From: CACIAM-69d sp001698445
GTDB lineage: Bacteria > Cyanobacteriota > Cyanobacteriia > CACIAM-69d
Direction: 5' to 3'
Length of the DNA: 64,000 nt
NCBI RefSeq assembly: GCF_043235035.1
Contig: NZ_JAZAQF010000078.1
Span: 62,001-126,000 of the forward strand
In this document: positions 1 through 8,443 of the stretch, in pieces
Numbering within the stretch: position 1 is the first letter of the stretch
Layout of the letters: the number at the start of each line of letters is the position of its first letter
Notes under the pieces: generated by a model
Seen by the model: only the letters and a program-made list of their open reading frames with translations
Database searches by the model: none
What the model was told of the DNA's origin: nothing
Position numbers and translations under genes: made by a program

Positions 1-1
1 G

Positions 2-472
2 GCCCCGATCGCCCAACAATTTGGCATCGACTATCACCACGTGCCCATCAGCAAAGATACCAAGGCCGAAGCCGAAGCTAAACAATTGGAGCTACTGCGG
101 GAATATCAAATTGATTTGGTGGTGCTGGCGAAATATATGCAAATTCTCACCCCGGGATTTGTGGCGGCTTTTCCGAATGCGATTAACATTCACCATTCCT
201 TTTTGCCGGCATTTCCCGGAGCCAATCCCTACCAACGGGCACACGATCGGGGTGTGAAAGTGATTGGCGCAACGGCCCACTACGTCACCCAAGATTTGGA
301 CGAAGGGCCGATTATTGAACAGGATGTTTCTCGAGTCAGCCACCGCGACACCGTTGAGGATTTGGTTCGCAAAGGGAAAGATCTAGAACGAGTGGTTTTG
401 GCCAGGGCGGTGCGGTTGCACTTACAAAACCGGGTGTTGGTGTATGGCAACCGCACGGTGGTGTTTGAGTAG
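2..472 (+). CDS. purU: Formyltetrahydrofolate deformylase, C-terminal part (5' end outside window)
   Basis: PurU hydrolyses 10-formyl-tetrahydrofolate to formate and tetrahydrofolate, balancing the one-carbon pool in the cytosol. The open frame enters from the left edge, so only about 156 C-terminal residues are present. They hold the formyltransferase-fold active site: NIHHSFLP carries the catalytic Asn and His, and DLDEGPII carries the Asp. The long loop PGANPYQRAHDRGVKVIGAT is typical of PurU and separates it from the related PurN transformylase. The N-terminal ACT domain expected in PurU lies outside the window. The stop is TAG and the next gene converges on it. Confidence 0.9.
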   Translation, partial: APIAQQFGIDYHHVPISKDTKAEAEAKQLELLREYQIDLVVLAKYMQILTPGFVAAFPNAINIHHSFLPAFPGANPYQRAHDRGVKVIGATAHYVTQDLDEGPIIEQDVSRVSHRDTVEDLVRKGKDLERVVLARAVRLHLQNRVLVYGNRTVVFE

Positions 473-548
473 GTTTTTGAACCGGGGATTCACCGAAAAT
501 GGGTAGCGGAATGGGTTATGCGATCGGAGCAAGAAATTTACTGAAAAC

Positions 549-959
549 TTAGCCGATCGCCTGGGATGCTGCCAATTGGATTCCGTGGCGATCGAGCAGC
601 TCTTGCACCGGAATCTTGGTGTAATCCTTGCTATAAAAATCATCATGCACCACTTGCCCGTCCCAAATAATGATATCTAGGTCGATCGTCCGGGGGCCAG
701 ATTTAATTGGCCCCTTGACACGCCCTAGGCGCTTTTCCAAATCCTTCAAATATTGATTAAATTCCAAATAGCTTAAGTTGGTGGATACCCAATAGGCTCC
801 ATTCAAGAAATCATCCTGATCTTGATAGCCAACAGGAGCGGTCACAATGTAAGCGGATTTATCAACCAGTTGATGTTCCTGGGCTAAAATTTGCTCCGCT
901 CGCTGGCAATGGTGCTGGGGTTCAATGTTGGAACCAACGGACAAAATTGCTTGATACAT
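549..959 (-). CDS. folK: 2-amino-4-hydroxy-6-hydroxymethyldihydropteridine pyrophosphokinase
   Basis: HPPK transfers pyrophosphate from ATP to hydroxymethyl-dihydropterin in folate synthesis. The 136-residue product starts MYQAILSVGSNIEP, a typical HPPK N-terminus, and holds the family signature GPRTIDLDIIIW with its Mg-binding Asp-Leu-Asp. I chose the ATG at 959 because the frame extends upstream only through residues that do not look like HPPK. It lies 96 bp downstream of the SDR gene on the same strand. That neighbour resembles pteridine reductases, so the pair probably belongs to pterin/folate metabolism. Confidence 0.88.
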   Translation of the reverse strand: MYQAILSVGSNIEPQHHCQRAEQILAQEHQLVDKSAYIVTAPVGYQDQDDFLNGAYWVSTNLSYLEFNQYLKDLEKRLGRVKGPIKSGPRTIDLDIIIWDGQVVHDDFYSKDYTKIPVQELLDRHGIQLAASQAIG

Positions 960-1055
960 GGAATTTAGCCTCAGAAGCGGGATCAAACGTTGGTTAAACG
1001 GGCACAGGCGATCGCTGGAAAAAAGGGCGATCACCGGTTGGGATCGCCCTTATGT

Positions 1056-1829
1056 TTATTGCTTAATTTGGGTGGTCTGCTCGTAGGTCACGGCATTTTG
1101 CCCCACATTGGTTAGGGATTCGCCCCCATCCACAAACAAAATTTGCCCATTCACAAAAGGATTATTCAGGATATAGTTCACCGCTTGAGAAATATTTTCC
1201 GTAGAGCCTTGTTGCTTCACGGGAATGCCCTGAACTCGCCACTGAATATAGTCACTGGTGCGGCTCCCGGCGGGCAAAATGACACCCGGAGCAATGCCAT
1301 TAACCCGCACTTGGGGAGCCAGTTCAATCGCCGCCAATTTTGTAAATTCTGCCAAGGCTTTTTTGGAGAGCAAATAGGCTGAATATTGATATTGGTTGAA
1401 AGCCACCTTGTTGTCGATGATGTTAATCACACAGCCGGTTCCGCCGTTTTTGGCAAAGGCTTGGGTGAGGAAGTAGGGGGCTTCAAAATTCACCTTAAAT
1501 TGCTTGGCAAACAGGTCAGGCGTTGTCTCTGCGATCGGGGCTGCGTCATACACGGAAGCACTGTTAACCAACAGGTTTAAATCGCCAAAACGCGATCGCA
1601 CGCGATCGATCAAAGGCTGCATGTCCAGTTCATGGAGTAAGTCAAAGGGAAACAGCTCGCATTCCACTCCCAAAGCGCGAAATTCCGCTGCTGTTTCCTG
1701 GGCTGCATCGTGGGAGGAACCATAGTGCAGGGCAATGTTGTAGCCTGCTTTGGCCAAACCGAGGGCGATCGCCTTGCCAAGCCGAATGGCGGAACCCGTA
1801 ACCAGTGCCGTACCTTGAGTTTGGGTCAT
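1056..1829 (-). CDS. SDR-family oxidoreductase, pteridine-reductase/FolM-like
   Basis: A 257-residue short-chain dehydrogenase. It shows the nucleotide-binding segment ALVTGSAIRLGKAIALGL near the N-terminus, the LLVNSASVYD stretch that replaces NNAG, and the catalytic YxxxK as YLLSK inside YQYSAYLLSKKAL. The C-terminal part NGIAPGVILP and FVNGQILFVDGGESL is standard for the family. The TGSAxRLG form of the first motif and the link to folK suggest a dihydromonapterin or pteridine reductase (FolM/PTR1-like), reducing dihydropterins with NADPH. The substrate is inferred from context only. Start ATG at 1829; an in-frame extension upstream is not SDR-like. Confidence 0.8.
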   Translation of the reverse strand: MTQTQGTALVTGSAIRLGKAIALGLAKAGYNIALHYGSSHDAAQETAAEFRALGVECELFPFDLLHELDMQPLIDRVRSRFGDLNLLVNSASVYDAAPIAETTPDLFAKQFKVNFEAPYFLTQAFAKNGGTGCVINIIDNKVAFNQYQYSAYLLSKKALAEFTKLAAIELAPQVRVNGIAPGVILPAGSRTSDYIQWRVQGIPVKQQGSTENISQAVNYILNNPFVNGQILFVDGGESLTNVGQNAVTYEQTTQIKQ

Positions 1830-2062
1830 GATTGGGGGAAATAGAGTATCAGAATGTCCTGGGCAATCGCGACCCAACGAGTTCAAAACAACGCAATTAA
1901 GCAGTTTAAACTGATTATTAATATTCTGTTACGTTCTGGCTCATCTGCGGTTGATCGGTAGCGGATGAGCGCTCAAGGGCTTTGGAAAAATTCTGGCTTG
2001 TTCTGAGAGGATGTCCAAAAAGCCCAAACTACTACCTTGTGGGTTGTATTAATCGACGAAGA

Positions 2063-2082
2063 CAAGGGGCTTAAGCCCCTTG
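2063..2082. repeat. Dispersed 20 bp palindrome, copy A
   Basis: CAAGGGGCTTAAGCCCCTTG is a perfect self-complementary 20-mer, preceded by GA and followed by CCCCT. The same core recurs at 4845, 10552 (imperfect), 20338 and 30583. It sits in the 290 bp gap between the SDR gene and coaX, where I see no gene. Confidence 0.85.
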
Positions 2083-2119
2083 CCCCTGCGGCTACTAGCA
2101 CCTTTACAAGTACCCCAAG

Positions 2120-2857
2120 TTACTTCTCAGATATCCTTTCAGAACGAACGGCTTGAATGCCTGCAAAGATAACGGAAGGATCCTGGTGTAAATCAACCGT
2201 GAGGGTTGGGTCAATTGCCCGGAGATATTGCACGATCGCGGGGCCATCGCCGCCGGTAATCACTGCCGTGCCGTGGGGATAGCGCGATCGCCAGGTTTGC
2301 AACCAAGTTTGTGCCAGGACGGTCACGCCCCAGACCGTACCACTGGCGATCGCCCCGATCGAGTCCTGGGCCCAGAGGGTTGGGAGTTGGGTGGGTGGCA
2401 GCACGGCCGGCAGGGCGGCAGTTTTTTCCGTGAGGCTGCGCAATTGCAACCCCAACCCCGGCGCGATCGCCCCGCCGATCAGTTGCCGGTTGGGATCCAC
2501 CGCCGTCACGGTCAGGGCCGTGCCGCCATCAATCACCAGGGCCGGGAATCCATAGCGCTGACCTGCGCCCAGCACAGCCAAGGCGCGATCGATCCCCAAG
2601 GTGGAATACAGCCCCCCGATCGGGAGATCGGCCAACGTGATGATGCGCCAGTCAGCCCGATCGCTCCATCGATCGAGTGCCCCCGGAACCACTGAGGCGG
2701 CCCAAACGGGTCGCTCTAGGGCCAGATGATCCGGGGGCGGCTGCGCATCATCCCAGATGCGATCGAGCCGATCGCCCGTCCAATCGCCCCAATGCCAGCG
2801 CGAATTCCCCACCATCAGCGATCGCCAGCGATCGGCCCCATCGTTGCTCGTCGCCAT
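2120..2857 (-). CDS. coaX: Type III pantothenate kinase
   Basis: CoaX phosphorylates pantothenate in the first step of coenzyme A synthesis. The 245-residue protein has the ASKHA-fold motifs of the type III family: MVGNSRWHWG (the DxGNT-like phosphate loop, here with Val in place of the Asp), GIDRALAVLGA, VIDGGTALTVTAVD with the second phosphate-binding Asp and Gly, and GGAIAPGLGLQLRSLTEKTAALP. The ATG at 2857 gives MATSNDG; a GTG three codons upstream is also possible. It lies 56 bp downstream of pheS on the same strand and may be co-transcribed. The substituted Asp in the first motif is worth noting, because it is usually conserved. Confidence 0.85.
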   Translation of the reverse strand: MATSNDGADRWRSLMVGNSRWHWGDWTGDRLDRIWDDAQPPPDHLALERPVWAASVVPGALDRWSDRADWRIITLADLPIGGLYSTLGIDRALAVLGAGQRYGFPALVIDGGTALTVTAVDPNRQLIGGAIAPGLGLQLRSLTEKTAALPAVLPPTQLPTLWAQDSIGAIASGTVWGVTVLAQTWLQTWRSRYPHGTAVITGGDGPAIVQYLRAIDPTLTVDLHQDPSVIFAGIQAVRSERISEK

Positions 2858-2913
2858 CGGGAGCACAATTAATTAAACCTGATGGAAATTAAACCTGATG
2901 GGATGAGACCAGC

Positions 2914-3918
2914 TTAGAACTGGCGCAAAAACCGGAGATCACTGGCATAAACCCGGCGAATATCGTCGATTTGGTGCAGAACCATGGCGAAGCGCTCCAC
3001 CCCAAAGCCCGCCGCAAAGCCTGAATAGACCTCAGGATCCAGCCCAGCGGACTTCATTACGTTGGGATCCACCATGCCGCAACCCAGCACCTCTAGCCAG
3101 CGCCCTTTCCACTTCACATCCACCTCCGCCGAGGGTTCCGTGAAGGGAAAGTAGCTGGCGCGGAACCGCACTTCCACTTCCCCGAAAATTTCGCCCAGGA
3201 GGGTTTCGATCGTGCCTTTCATGTCCGTGAAGGTCAGGCCCTCATCGATCGCCAGCAGCTCAATTTGGTGGAACACGGCCGCATGGGTTGCATCCACCGT
3301 GTCGCGTCGATAGACCCGGCCGGGAGCCACAACGCGGATGGGCGGTTCGCGCTCTTCCATGTAGCGAAGCTGCACGGCGGAAGTGTGGGTGCGCAGCAGG
3401 TTGCCGTCGGGCAAATAGAAGGTGTCGGCCATGTCGCGGGCCGGGTGGTCGGCGGGCGTGTTCAGGGCCTCGAAGTTGTAATAGTCCGTTTCCATTTCGG
3501 GGCCATCGGCCACTGTGTAGCCCAAGCCAACGCAGATATCGACTACCCGGTCGATCGTGCTGGCGAGGGGATGCTTGCGGCCTAAGGGGCGATAGGTTCC
3601 CGGCGCGGTCACATCCAAGGTTTCCGCATCCAGCCGGGCCCGAATGGCCGCCGCTTGCAGATCTGCCCGTCGGCGATCGAGCAGGTCTTGCACCGCGTCT
3701 TTCACTTCGTTGGCCTTGGCTCCAATCCGCGGCCGATCTTCGGCGGGCAGCTTGCCCATGCCCCCCAGTACGGCGGAGATTTTGCCTTTTTTGCCCAGGA
3801 AGGCAACGCGCAACTGCTCGATCGCGTCGAGGTCAGGGGCTTGGCCGATCGCGCTTTGGGCTTCGGCTTGCAGTTGGCTCAGTTGGGCTTCGAGGTCGCT
3901 GACCTGGGTGGCAGTCAT
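2914..3918 (-). CDS. pheS: Phenylalanyl-tRNA synthetase alpha subunit
   Basis: PheS is the catalytic alpha subunit of the alpha2-beta2 enzyme that charges tRNA-Phe. The product has 334 residues, normal for the family. An N-terminal coiled-coil (residues about 1-90, LEAQLSQLQAEAQ) for tRNA binding precedes the class II core with HPLASTIDRVVDI, the motif 2 region VFHQIELLAIDEG and motif 3 GFGVERFAMVLHQ. The ATG at 3918 (MTATQVSD) was preferred over an upstream in-frame start because the coiled-coil begins there. It is divergent from the gene at 4099 and upstream of coaX; pheT is not in the window. Confidence 0.95.
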   Translation of the reverse strand: MTATQVSDLEAQLSQLQAEAQSAIGQAPDLDAIEQLRVAFLGKKGKISAVLGGMGKLPAEDRPRIGAKANEVKDAVQDLLDRRRADLQAAAIRARLDAETLDVTAPGTYRPLGRKHPLASTIDRVVDICVGLGYTVADGPEMETDYYNFEALNTPADHPARDMADTFYLPDGNLLRTHTSAVQLRYMEEREPPIRVVAPGRVYRRDTVDATHAAVFHQIELLAIDEGLTFTDMKGTIETLLGEIFGEVEVRFRASYFPFTEPSAEVDVKWKGRWLEVLGCGMVDPNVMKSAGLDPEVYSGFAAGFGVERFAMVLHQIDDIRRVYASDLRFLRQF

Positions 3919-4098
3919 GGCTGAAAACAATTGAGAAAGGCGGCATGGAGTTGGGTTTAATGAATTCGCCGAATGCGCCAAAAAATCGCAAAGCGATCGG
4001 CTGAAATCATCACCCGTCCCATCAAAGGATAGAGCATCGGGCGATCGCCCGCTTGTTTTCTGGCCTAAGATCCTGGCCTTAGGATTTGGTTAATTTCA

Positions 4099-4707
4099 AT
4101 GATGAGCGAACCTCAAACGGTTGAGACCAGCTATCTGGGCCAGACAAGCCAGCGCCAAACCCCGAATTCCCTGGCGAATCCCCTGGTGATCGGGCTGTTG
4201 GGTTTGCTGGTGACCGGTGGAATGCTAGGCGGGGCGATCGGGATTTTGAATTTATCAGCCCCCCGGGCGATCGCCCAAACCCGCCCCAGCCAGCCCAGCG
4301 CCCCCAACGTCCTCAATATTCTGCGCGGGTTGCCCCAACCGACCACCGCCCCCGCCAACCGGCCCGCCATCTTTGCGGCCAATGCCTACGGCCAGCAAAG
4401 CCTGAACTTCCAGAGCAAATCCAACGCAGAAGCTGCCATCCAGTTCTATCGCCAAGCGCTCGGCCGCCTGGGCTACACCGAACGCACCACCAACACCAGG
4501 ATTGGGCAATGGGGGTTCAGCATTGTTTTTGACCCACCGGCCAGCTTGGGCCTCAAACCCAGCAGCACCGCCCCGCGCAACACCCTGGAAGTGGGCGACC
4601 AAGTGACTGTTCAAGGCAGCGGCAGCCCCTCGGTGGTGTTGGTGTTGCAAGGAACGATGCTGTCTCCTGACACCATGAACACCAATATTCGCTTTGAGGA
4701 AATTTAG
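4099..4707 (+). CDS. Secreted or membrane-anchored protein of unknown function
   Basis: I do not recognise this 202-residue protein. A polar N-terminus of about 28 residues is followed by a hydrophobic segment (VIGLLGLLVTGGMLGGAIGIL, about 29-49) and APRAIAQ, which looks like a signal-peptidase site, so the rest is probably outside the cytoplasm. A Pro-rich linker leads to a compact domain (about 95-202) with NAEAAIQFYRQALGRLGYTER, which reads like a helix-strand unit for sensing or binding. It is monocistronic between divergent pheS and groEL. Confidence 0.6.
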   Translation: MMSEPQTVETSYLGQTSQRQTPNSLANPLVIGLLGLLVTGGMLGGAIGILNLSAPRAIAQTRPSQPSAPNVLNILRGLPQPTTAPANRPAIFAANAYGQQSLNFQSKSNAEAAIQFYRQALGRLGYTERTTNTRIGQWGFSIVFDPPASLGLKPSSTAPRNTLEVGDQVTVQGSGSPSVVLVLQGTMLSPDTMNTNIRFEEI

Positions 4708-4844
4708 GGCGCGATCGCCCCTGTCATCAAGCAAGGTCTAAATTGCAATTATTTTTTTAAGGACGCACTGCCCTAGACAAGGGGCCCAGTGGGTGTCGTT
4801 ATTAAGGCTGAATCGCTTGATATTCCTTGCCTCAATCGTCGTAA

Positions 4845-4864
4845 CAAGGGGCTTAAGCCCCTTG
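4845..4864. repeat. Dispersed 20 bp palindrome, copy B
   Basis: The core is identical to copy A. It is followed by a stretch (to about 4915) that matches the flank of copies C and D: ACGATC, then CGGAATCAGG, then AGGCGATTTGGCGA. At 4771-4784 CACTGCCCTAG resembles the right end of the complete element at 10.5 kb, so two elements may be nested or adjacent here. It lies in the 450 bp groEL upstream region. Confidence 0.85.
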
Positions 4865-5071
4865 TCCCTTACGATCACGTAGCGGCGGAATCAGGGTTTT
4901 AGGCGATTTGGCGATTAGTCCTCAACTTCTCATGATCGCGCAATGATGACGTGGGTGCTTTGGGGATTGGCTGATCGTCTCTGAGCCAGAGTCGCCAAGC
5001 GCAATGTCTACAAGCGCAATGTCTAAACATCAGCGATCGAAAATTAACCGGGGAAAATGCCATAGGTTCGG

Positions 5072-5098
5072 TTAGCACTCCCTTTCCGAGAGTGCCAA
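5072..5098 (+). promoter_or_regulatory. CIRCE operator (HrcA binding site)
   Basis: TTAGCACTC, then nine bases (CCTTTCCGA), then GAGTGCCAA: this is the CIRCE inverted repeat with one mismatch (GAGTGCTAA is canonical). It lies 60 bp upstream of the groEL ATG. GTTCGG at 5066-5071 abuts it and matches the first half of the cyanobacterial K-box; the second half of that box is not matched. HrcA repression relieved by heat is the expected control. Confidence 0.93.
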
Positions 5099-5158
5099 AT
5101 TTGCATACAGTCTTGGGGTGAACCATTGGTAAATCACGGATAGCGACCCCACACCCCT

Positions 5159-6865
5159 ATGGTTAAGATCGTCTCCTTCAGCGACGAATCGCGCCGCGCC
5201 CTCGAAAACGGTGTTAACGCCTTGGCCGATGCCGTGCGCGTCACGCTGGGCCCTAAAGGCCGAAACGTTTTGCTGGAAAAGAAATTTGGCATTCCCAGCA
5301 TCGTGAATGACGGCATCACGATCGCGAAAGAAATTGAATTGGAAAGCCCCCTGGAGAATACGGGTGCTCGCTTGGTGCGCGAAGTGGCCATCAAGACCAA
5401 AGATATTGCTGGTGACGGAACCACGACGGCCACCGTGTTGGCCCAAGCCCTGGTGCGCGAGGGCATGAAAAACGTGACCGCCGGTACCAACCCCGTGGCC
5501 CTGCGGCGCGGGATTGACAAAACCGTTGCCCGGTTGGTGGCGGAAATTAACGAGCTGGCGCAACCGATCAGCAGCAACGAGGCGATCGCCCAAATTGCCG
5601 CCGTGGCCGCCGGTAGCGACCCAGAAATCGGCAGCACGATCGCCAATGCCTTTGATCGGGTCACCCAAAACGGCGTGATCACCGTGGAAGAGTCGAAATC
5701 CTTGACCACCGAAGTGGATGTGGTGGAAGGGATGCAGTTCGATCGCGGCTACACCTCGCCCTACTTTGTGACCGATTCCGAGCGGATGATCACGGAGTTG
5801 CACAACGTGGCTGTGCTGCTGACAGACGGCAAAATCAATAGCCTCACGGAAATTGTGAGCATTCTGGAAGGAGTGGTGCGCGATGGCAAATCGCTGTTGA
5901 TCATTGCCCAAGATATTGAAGGCGACGCGCTTTCCACCTTGGTGATCAACAAACTGCGAGGCGTGCTGAACGTGGCCGCTGTGAAAGCTCCGGGCTTTGG
6001 CGAGCGCCGCAAGTTCATGCTCGAAGATATCGCTCTCGTGGTCGATGGCCAGGTGGTGAGCGAAGAAACGGGCACGAAGCTCGAATCCTGTGATACCAGC
6101 GTTTTGGGATATGCCCAAAAGGTGACGATCACCAAGGATTCAACCACGATCGTGGCGGGCGATCGGGCAGATCAAGCCGCCATTGCCGCGCGCGTTCAAC
6201 AGCTCAAGGACGAACTGGCCGCCACCGACAGCGACTACGACACCGAAAAGCTGCAAGAGCGAATCGCCCGCTTGATCGGTGGCGTGGCTGTAATTAAAGT
6301 GGGCGCGGCCACCGAAACCGAACTGAAGGAACGGAAGCTGCGCATTGAAGATGCCGTGAACGCCACCAAAGCCGCGATCGCGGAAGGGGTGGTGGCCGGT
6401 GGTGGGGCAACCCTGATGCGCCTGGCCAAGCTGGCCGAAAGCTTCAAGGCCACCCTGAACGAGGAAGAGGCGATCGGGGCCAGCATTGTTGCTAAAGCCT
6501 TGACCACGCCCCTCAGCCAAATTGCCGAAAACGCCGGTTACGAAGGCGCTGTGGTGGTTGAAAAGGTGCGTAACCAGGGCGATCACATCGGCTTCAACGC
6601 GCTGACCGGAGCCTATGAAGACACCCAAGCGGCAGGGATCATTGACCCGGCCAAGGTGTTGCGGACGGCCCTGCAAAATGCCGCCTCGATCGCTGGTTTG
6701 GTGCTGACCACCGAGGCGATCGTGGTTGATAAACCCGAACCGAAACCCGCTGCTCCCGCTGGTGGTGATCCCATGGGCGGCATGGGCGGCATGGGTGGTA
6801 TGGGCGGCATGGGTATGGGTGGCATGGGCATGGGTGGCATGGGTATGGGCGGTTTCGGGATGTAA
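5159..6865 (+). CDS. groEL: 60 kDa chaperonin GroEL, copy without adjacent groES
   Basis: GroEL forms the double-ring folding chamber that works with GroES and ATP. The 568-residue product is full length: GDGTTT (85-90) carries the ATP-hydrolysis Asp, IEDAVNATKAA (about 395-405) carries the second catalytic Asp, and GVVAGGGA (about 412-419) is the hinge/nucleotide motif. The last 35 residues are a Gly-Gly-Met-rich tail, as in classical GroEL. No groES lies upstream or downstream, so this is the solitary groEL that cyanobacteria carry besides groESL. The start follows the CIRCE-containing leader; no strong Shine-Dalgarno is visible. Confidence 0.96.
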   Translation: MVKIVSFSDESRRALENGVNALADAVRVTLGPKGRNVLLEKKFGIPSIVNDGITIAKEIELESPLENTGARLVREVAIKTKDIAGDGTTTATVLAQALVREGMKNVTAGTNPVALRRGIDKTVARLVAEINELAQPISSNEAIAQIAAVAAGSDPEIGSTIANAFDRVTQNGVITVEESKSLTTEVDVVEGMQFDRGYTSPYFVTDSERMITELHNVAVLLTDGKINSLTEIVSILEGVVRDGKSLLIIAQDIEGDALSTLVINKLRGVLNVAAVKAPGFGERRKFMLEDIALVVDGQVVSEETGTKLESCDTSVLGYAQKVTITKDSTTIVAGDRADQAAIAARVQQLKDELAATDSDYDTEKLQERIARLIGGVAVIKVGAATETELKERKLRIEDAVNATKAAIAEGVVAGGGATLMRLAKLAESFKATLNEEEAIGASIVAKALTTPLSQIAENAGYEGAVVVEKVRNQGDHIGFNALTGAYEDTQAAGIIDPAKVLRTALQNAASIAGLVLTTEAIVVDKPEPKPAAPAGGDPMGGMGGMGGMGGMGMGGMGMGGMGMGGFGM

Positions 6866-6899
6866 TTCCTGGCTCGATCGCCCGTTCCAGTCTCCTTAG

Positions 6900-6935
6900 C
6901 TGCGATTGGGCCCATCTTCATAGGGCCCACCGCAG
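6900..6935 (+). terminator. Hairpin after groEL
   Basis: A long stem: CTGCG plus GGGCCC on the left pairs with GGGCCC plus CGCAG on the right around ATCTTCATA, 35 bp after the groEL stop. There is no clear T-run after it, so it may be a terminator or an mRNA-stabilising 3' hairpin. Confidence 0.6.
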
Positions 6936-7007
6936 TTCTCATCATCCAAAAGCTTGCCAGTGCCCCAGCTCAAACACTGAATCAGCGATCTCATCGGCGA
7001 TCGCATC

Positions 7008-7042
7008 AGCAATTGAGTTTTAGTTACTGAGTCTCAATTGCT
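7008..7042. repeat. 10 bp inverted repeat in the groEL-cpcG gap
   Basis: AGCAATTGAG at 7008-7017 and CTCAATTGCT at 7033-7042 are perfect complements, with a second small inverted repeat (GTCTCA/TGAGAC, 7031-7047) overlapping the right arm. The two pairings are alternatives. Function unknown. Confidence 0.5.
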
Positions 7043-7073
7043 GAGACGTTGAGGCAAACGCAAAAACGCAAAA

Positions 7074-7105
7074 ACAGAGGGCCAGGAATTATCCCAGCCC
7101 TCTGT
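7074..7105 (-). terminator. Rho-independent terminator of cpcG
   Basis: Read on the minus strand, ACAGAGGGC pairs perfectly with GCCCTCTGT across a 14-base loop and is followed by TTTTGCGTTTTTG. It lies 109 bp after the cpcG stop, the classic arrangement for an intrinsic terminator. Confidence 0.85.
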
Positions 7106-7213
7106 TGCGTTGTGGTGAATTGTTGAGCCTTGTCCTGCAAAAACCAGGAACCGAGCAATGACTGCCCAAGACCTTGACAGTCATCGCCCGATCGCCCCAC
7201 TTAGCACTTGCGA

Positions 7214-7975
7214 TTAGCGCTTGCGATAGGGCACAGCGGTAGCGATGTTGATGTTGGCCAAAGGCGTGCGGGACACCACCGGCAGCGAGGGGGTTACCGA
7301 ACGAGCCATGCCGAGGAACCCAGCGGGGCTGCCAGCGCCAATTTTCTTCTCTTGGGGAGTGAAGCGACGCACCGAGTTTTGCCACACCACTTGCGGGAAG
7401 CCCAGTTGGCTGCGGTGGTAAGCCTCGTAGCGAGGAGTCTTCAGGTTGAAGGGGGTTTCGCCTCCGGTACGCTGGGGCAGCACACGACGACGCTGGTAAG
7501 GAACCGTGTTGTCGCCAAAGTTAGCGGCGTATTCTTCGCTATCCACCAGTGCGTCGATGAAACCTTGCAGACCCTTAGTGGGCAGCAGGATCGACCAAGC
7601 GATCTTTTCTCGCTCGCTGTACACGTCACGGCCCAAAATCCGCTGGACGCAGATTTCCACGAAGCGATAGTTGCTGTTGGTGTCCAGGTTCAGGCGGCGG
7701 AAGCTATCCGACGTGGCCAAGCCCCGGATGAAATCCTTAACGGTGATTTGACCGTAACGGAGTTGCGATTCCAGGAAGGTTTGGCGGTTGTTAGCGATGT
7801 TTTGGTGCTCGCTGAAGACCTGGCGATAGGCCGCCCAGATCAGCTCGTCCATGTCACCGCCAGAGAAGACGTTTTCGATTGCGTAAATTTTCGGTTGCTC
7901 TTCACTGCCCACTTCGTAACCAGCCACACGTTGGTTTTGCGAAGAAGGGGAGAAGCTCAATACAGGAATAGCCAC
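7214..7975 (-). CDS. cpcG: Phycobilisome rod-core linker polypeptide
   Basis: CpcG attaches phycocyanin rods to the allophycocyanin core of the phycobilisome on the cytoplasmic face of thylakoids. The 253-residue length fits the family. Residues about 15-180 form the PBS linker domain (ENVFSGGDMDELIWAAYRQVFSEHQ, RQTFLESQLRYGQITVKDFIRGLATSD, NYRFVEICVQRILGRDVYSEREK). The C-terminal 70 residues are basic and hydrophobic without a clear membrane helix, which favours the core-binding CpcG1 type over the membrane-linked CpcG2/CpcL type. It is monocistronic with its own terminator; cpcBA is not in this window. Confidence 0.93.
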   Translation of the reverse strand: MAIPVLSFSPSSQNQRVAGYEVGSEEQPKIYAIENVFSGGDMDELIWAAYRQVFSEHQNIANNRQTFLESQLRYGQITVKDFIRGLATSDSFRRLNLDTNSNYRFVEICVQRILGRDVYSEREKIAWSILLPTKGLQGFIDALVDSEEYAANFGDNTVPYQRRRVLPQRTGGETPFNLKTPRYEAYHRSQLGFPQVVWQNSVRRFTPQEKKIGAGSPAGFLGMARSVTPSLPVVSRTPLANINIATAVPYRKR

Positions 7976-8443
7976 GTCAGAATCTCCGTAGTCTCGGTAG
8001 TCTCAAAAAGTCACGGGCTTTGTTAACGTGCGCTTGTTAAAGGCACATCGGCTGGCAGGAACCAACAAGGTGACGCTGCCAAATTTGCCATTTTTCAGGT
8101 TACGAGATTGCCGCGAGGGCAAGCACGGTTCCTGAAAAACGCTTAATAAAGCTTGACATGCACGGGGAGCCGCGCATGGTTCGCTGTGGGAATGGTGCGA
8201 TCGCGCCTGTGTTGGCCGGATGGGGCCAGGCGTTGATCGCCCGGTCAGCAGAAGCGCCGAAGCACTCCACTGTTTAAAAGCATTGCTAGCTATCGCAAAT
8301 TGTACCAAAGCGTTTCGCGTCGCTGGTGGTTCTTCACGAACCAAGTCGGATTCTGAGGAATTTGGCGGGCGATCGCCCCTCAATGGCCAACCCGGGATTT
8401 GCTGACCCGATCGTGGCCCACTCAGGCATTACCAACCCAGGCA
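7976..8443. other. 468 bp gap upstream of cpcG
   Basis: No gene recognised. It should hold the cpcG promoter and leader. A 15 bp direct repeat (GGCATTACCAACCCA twice) lies around 8425-8454, just across the end of the cpcS frame. Confidence 0.5.
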
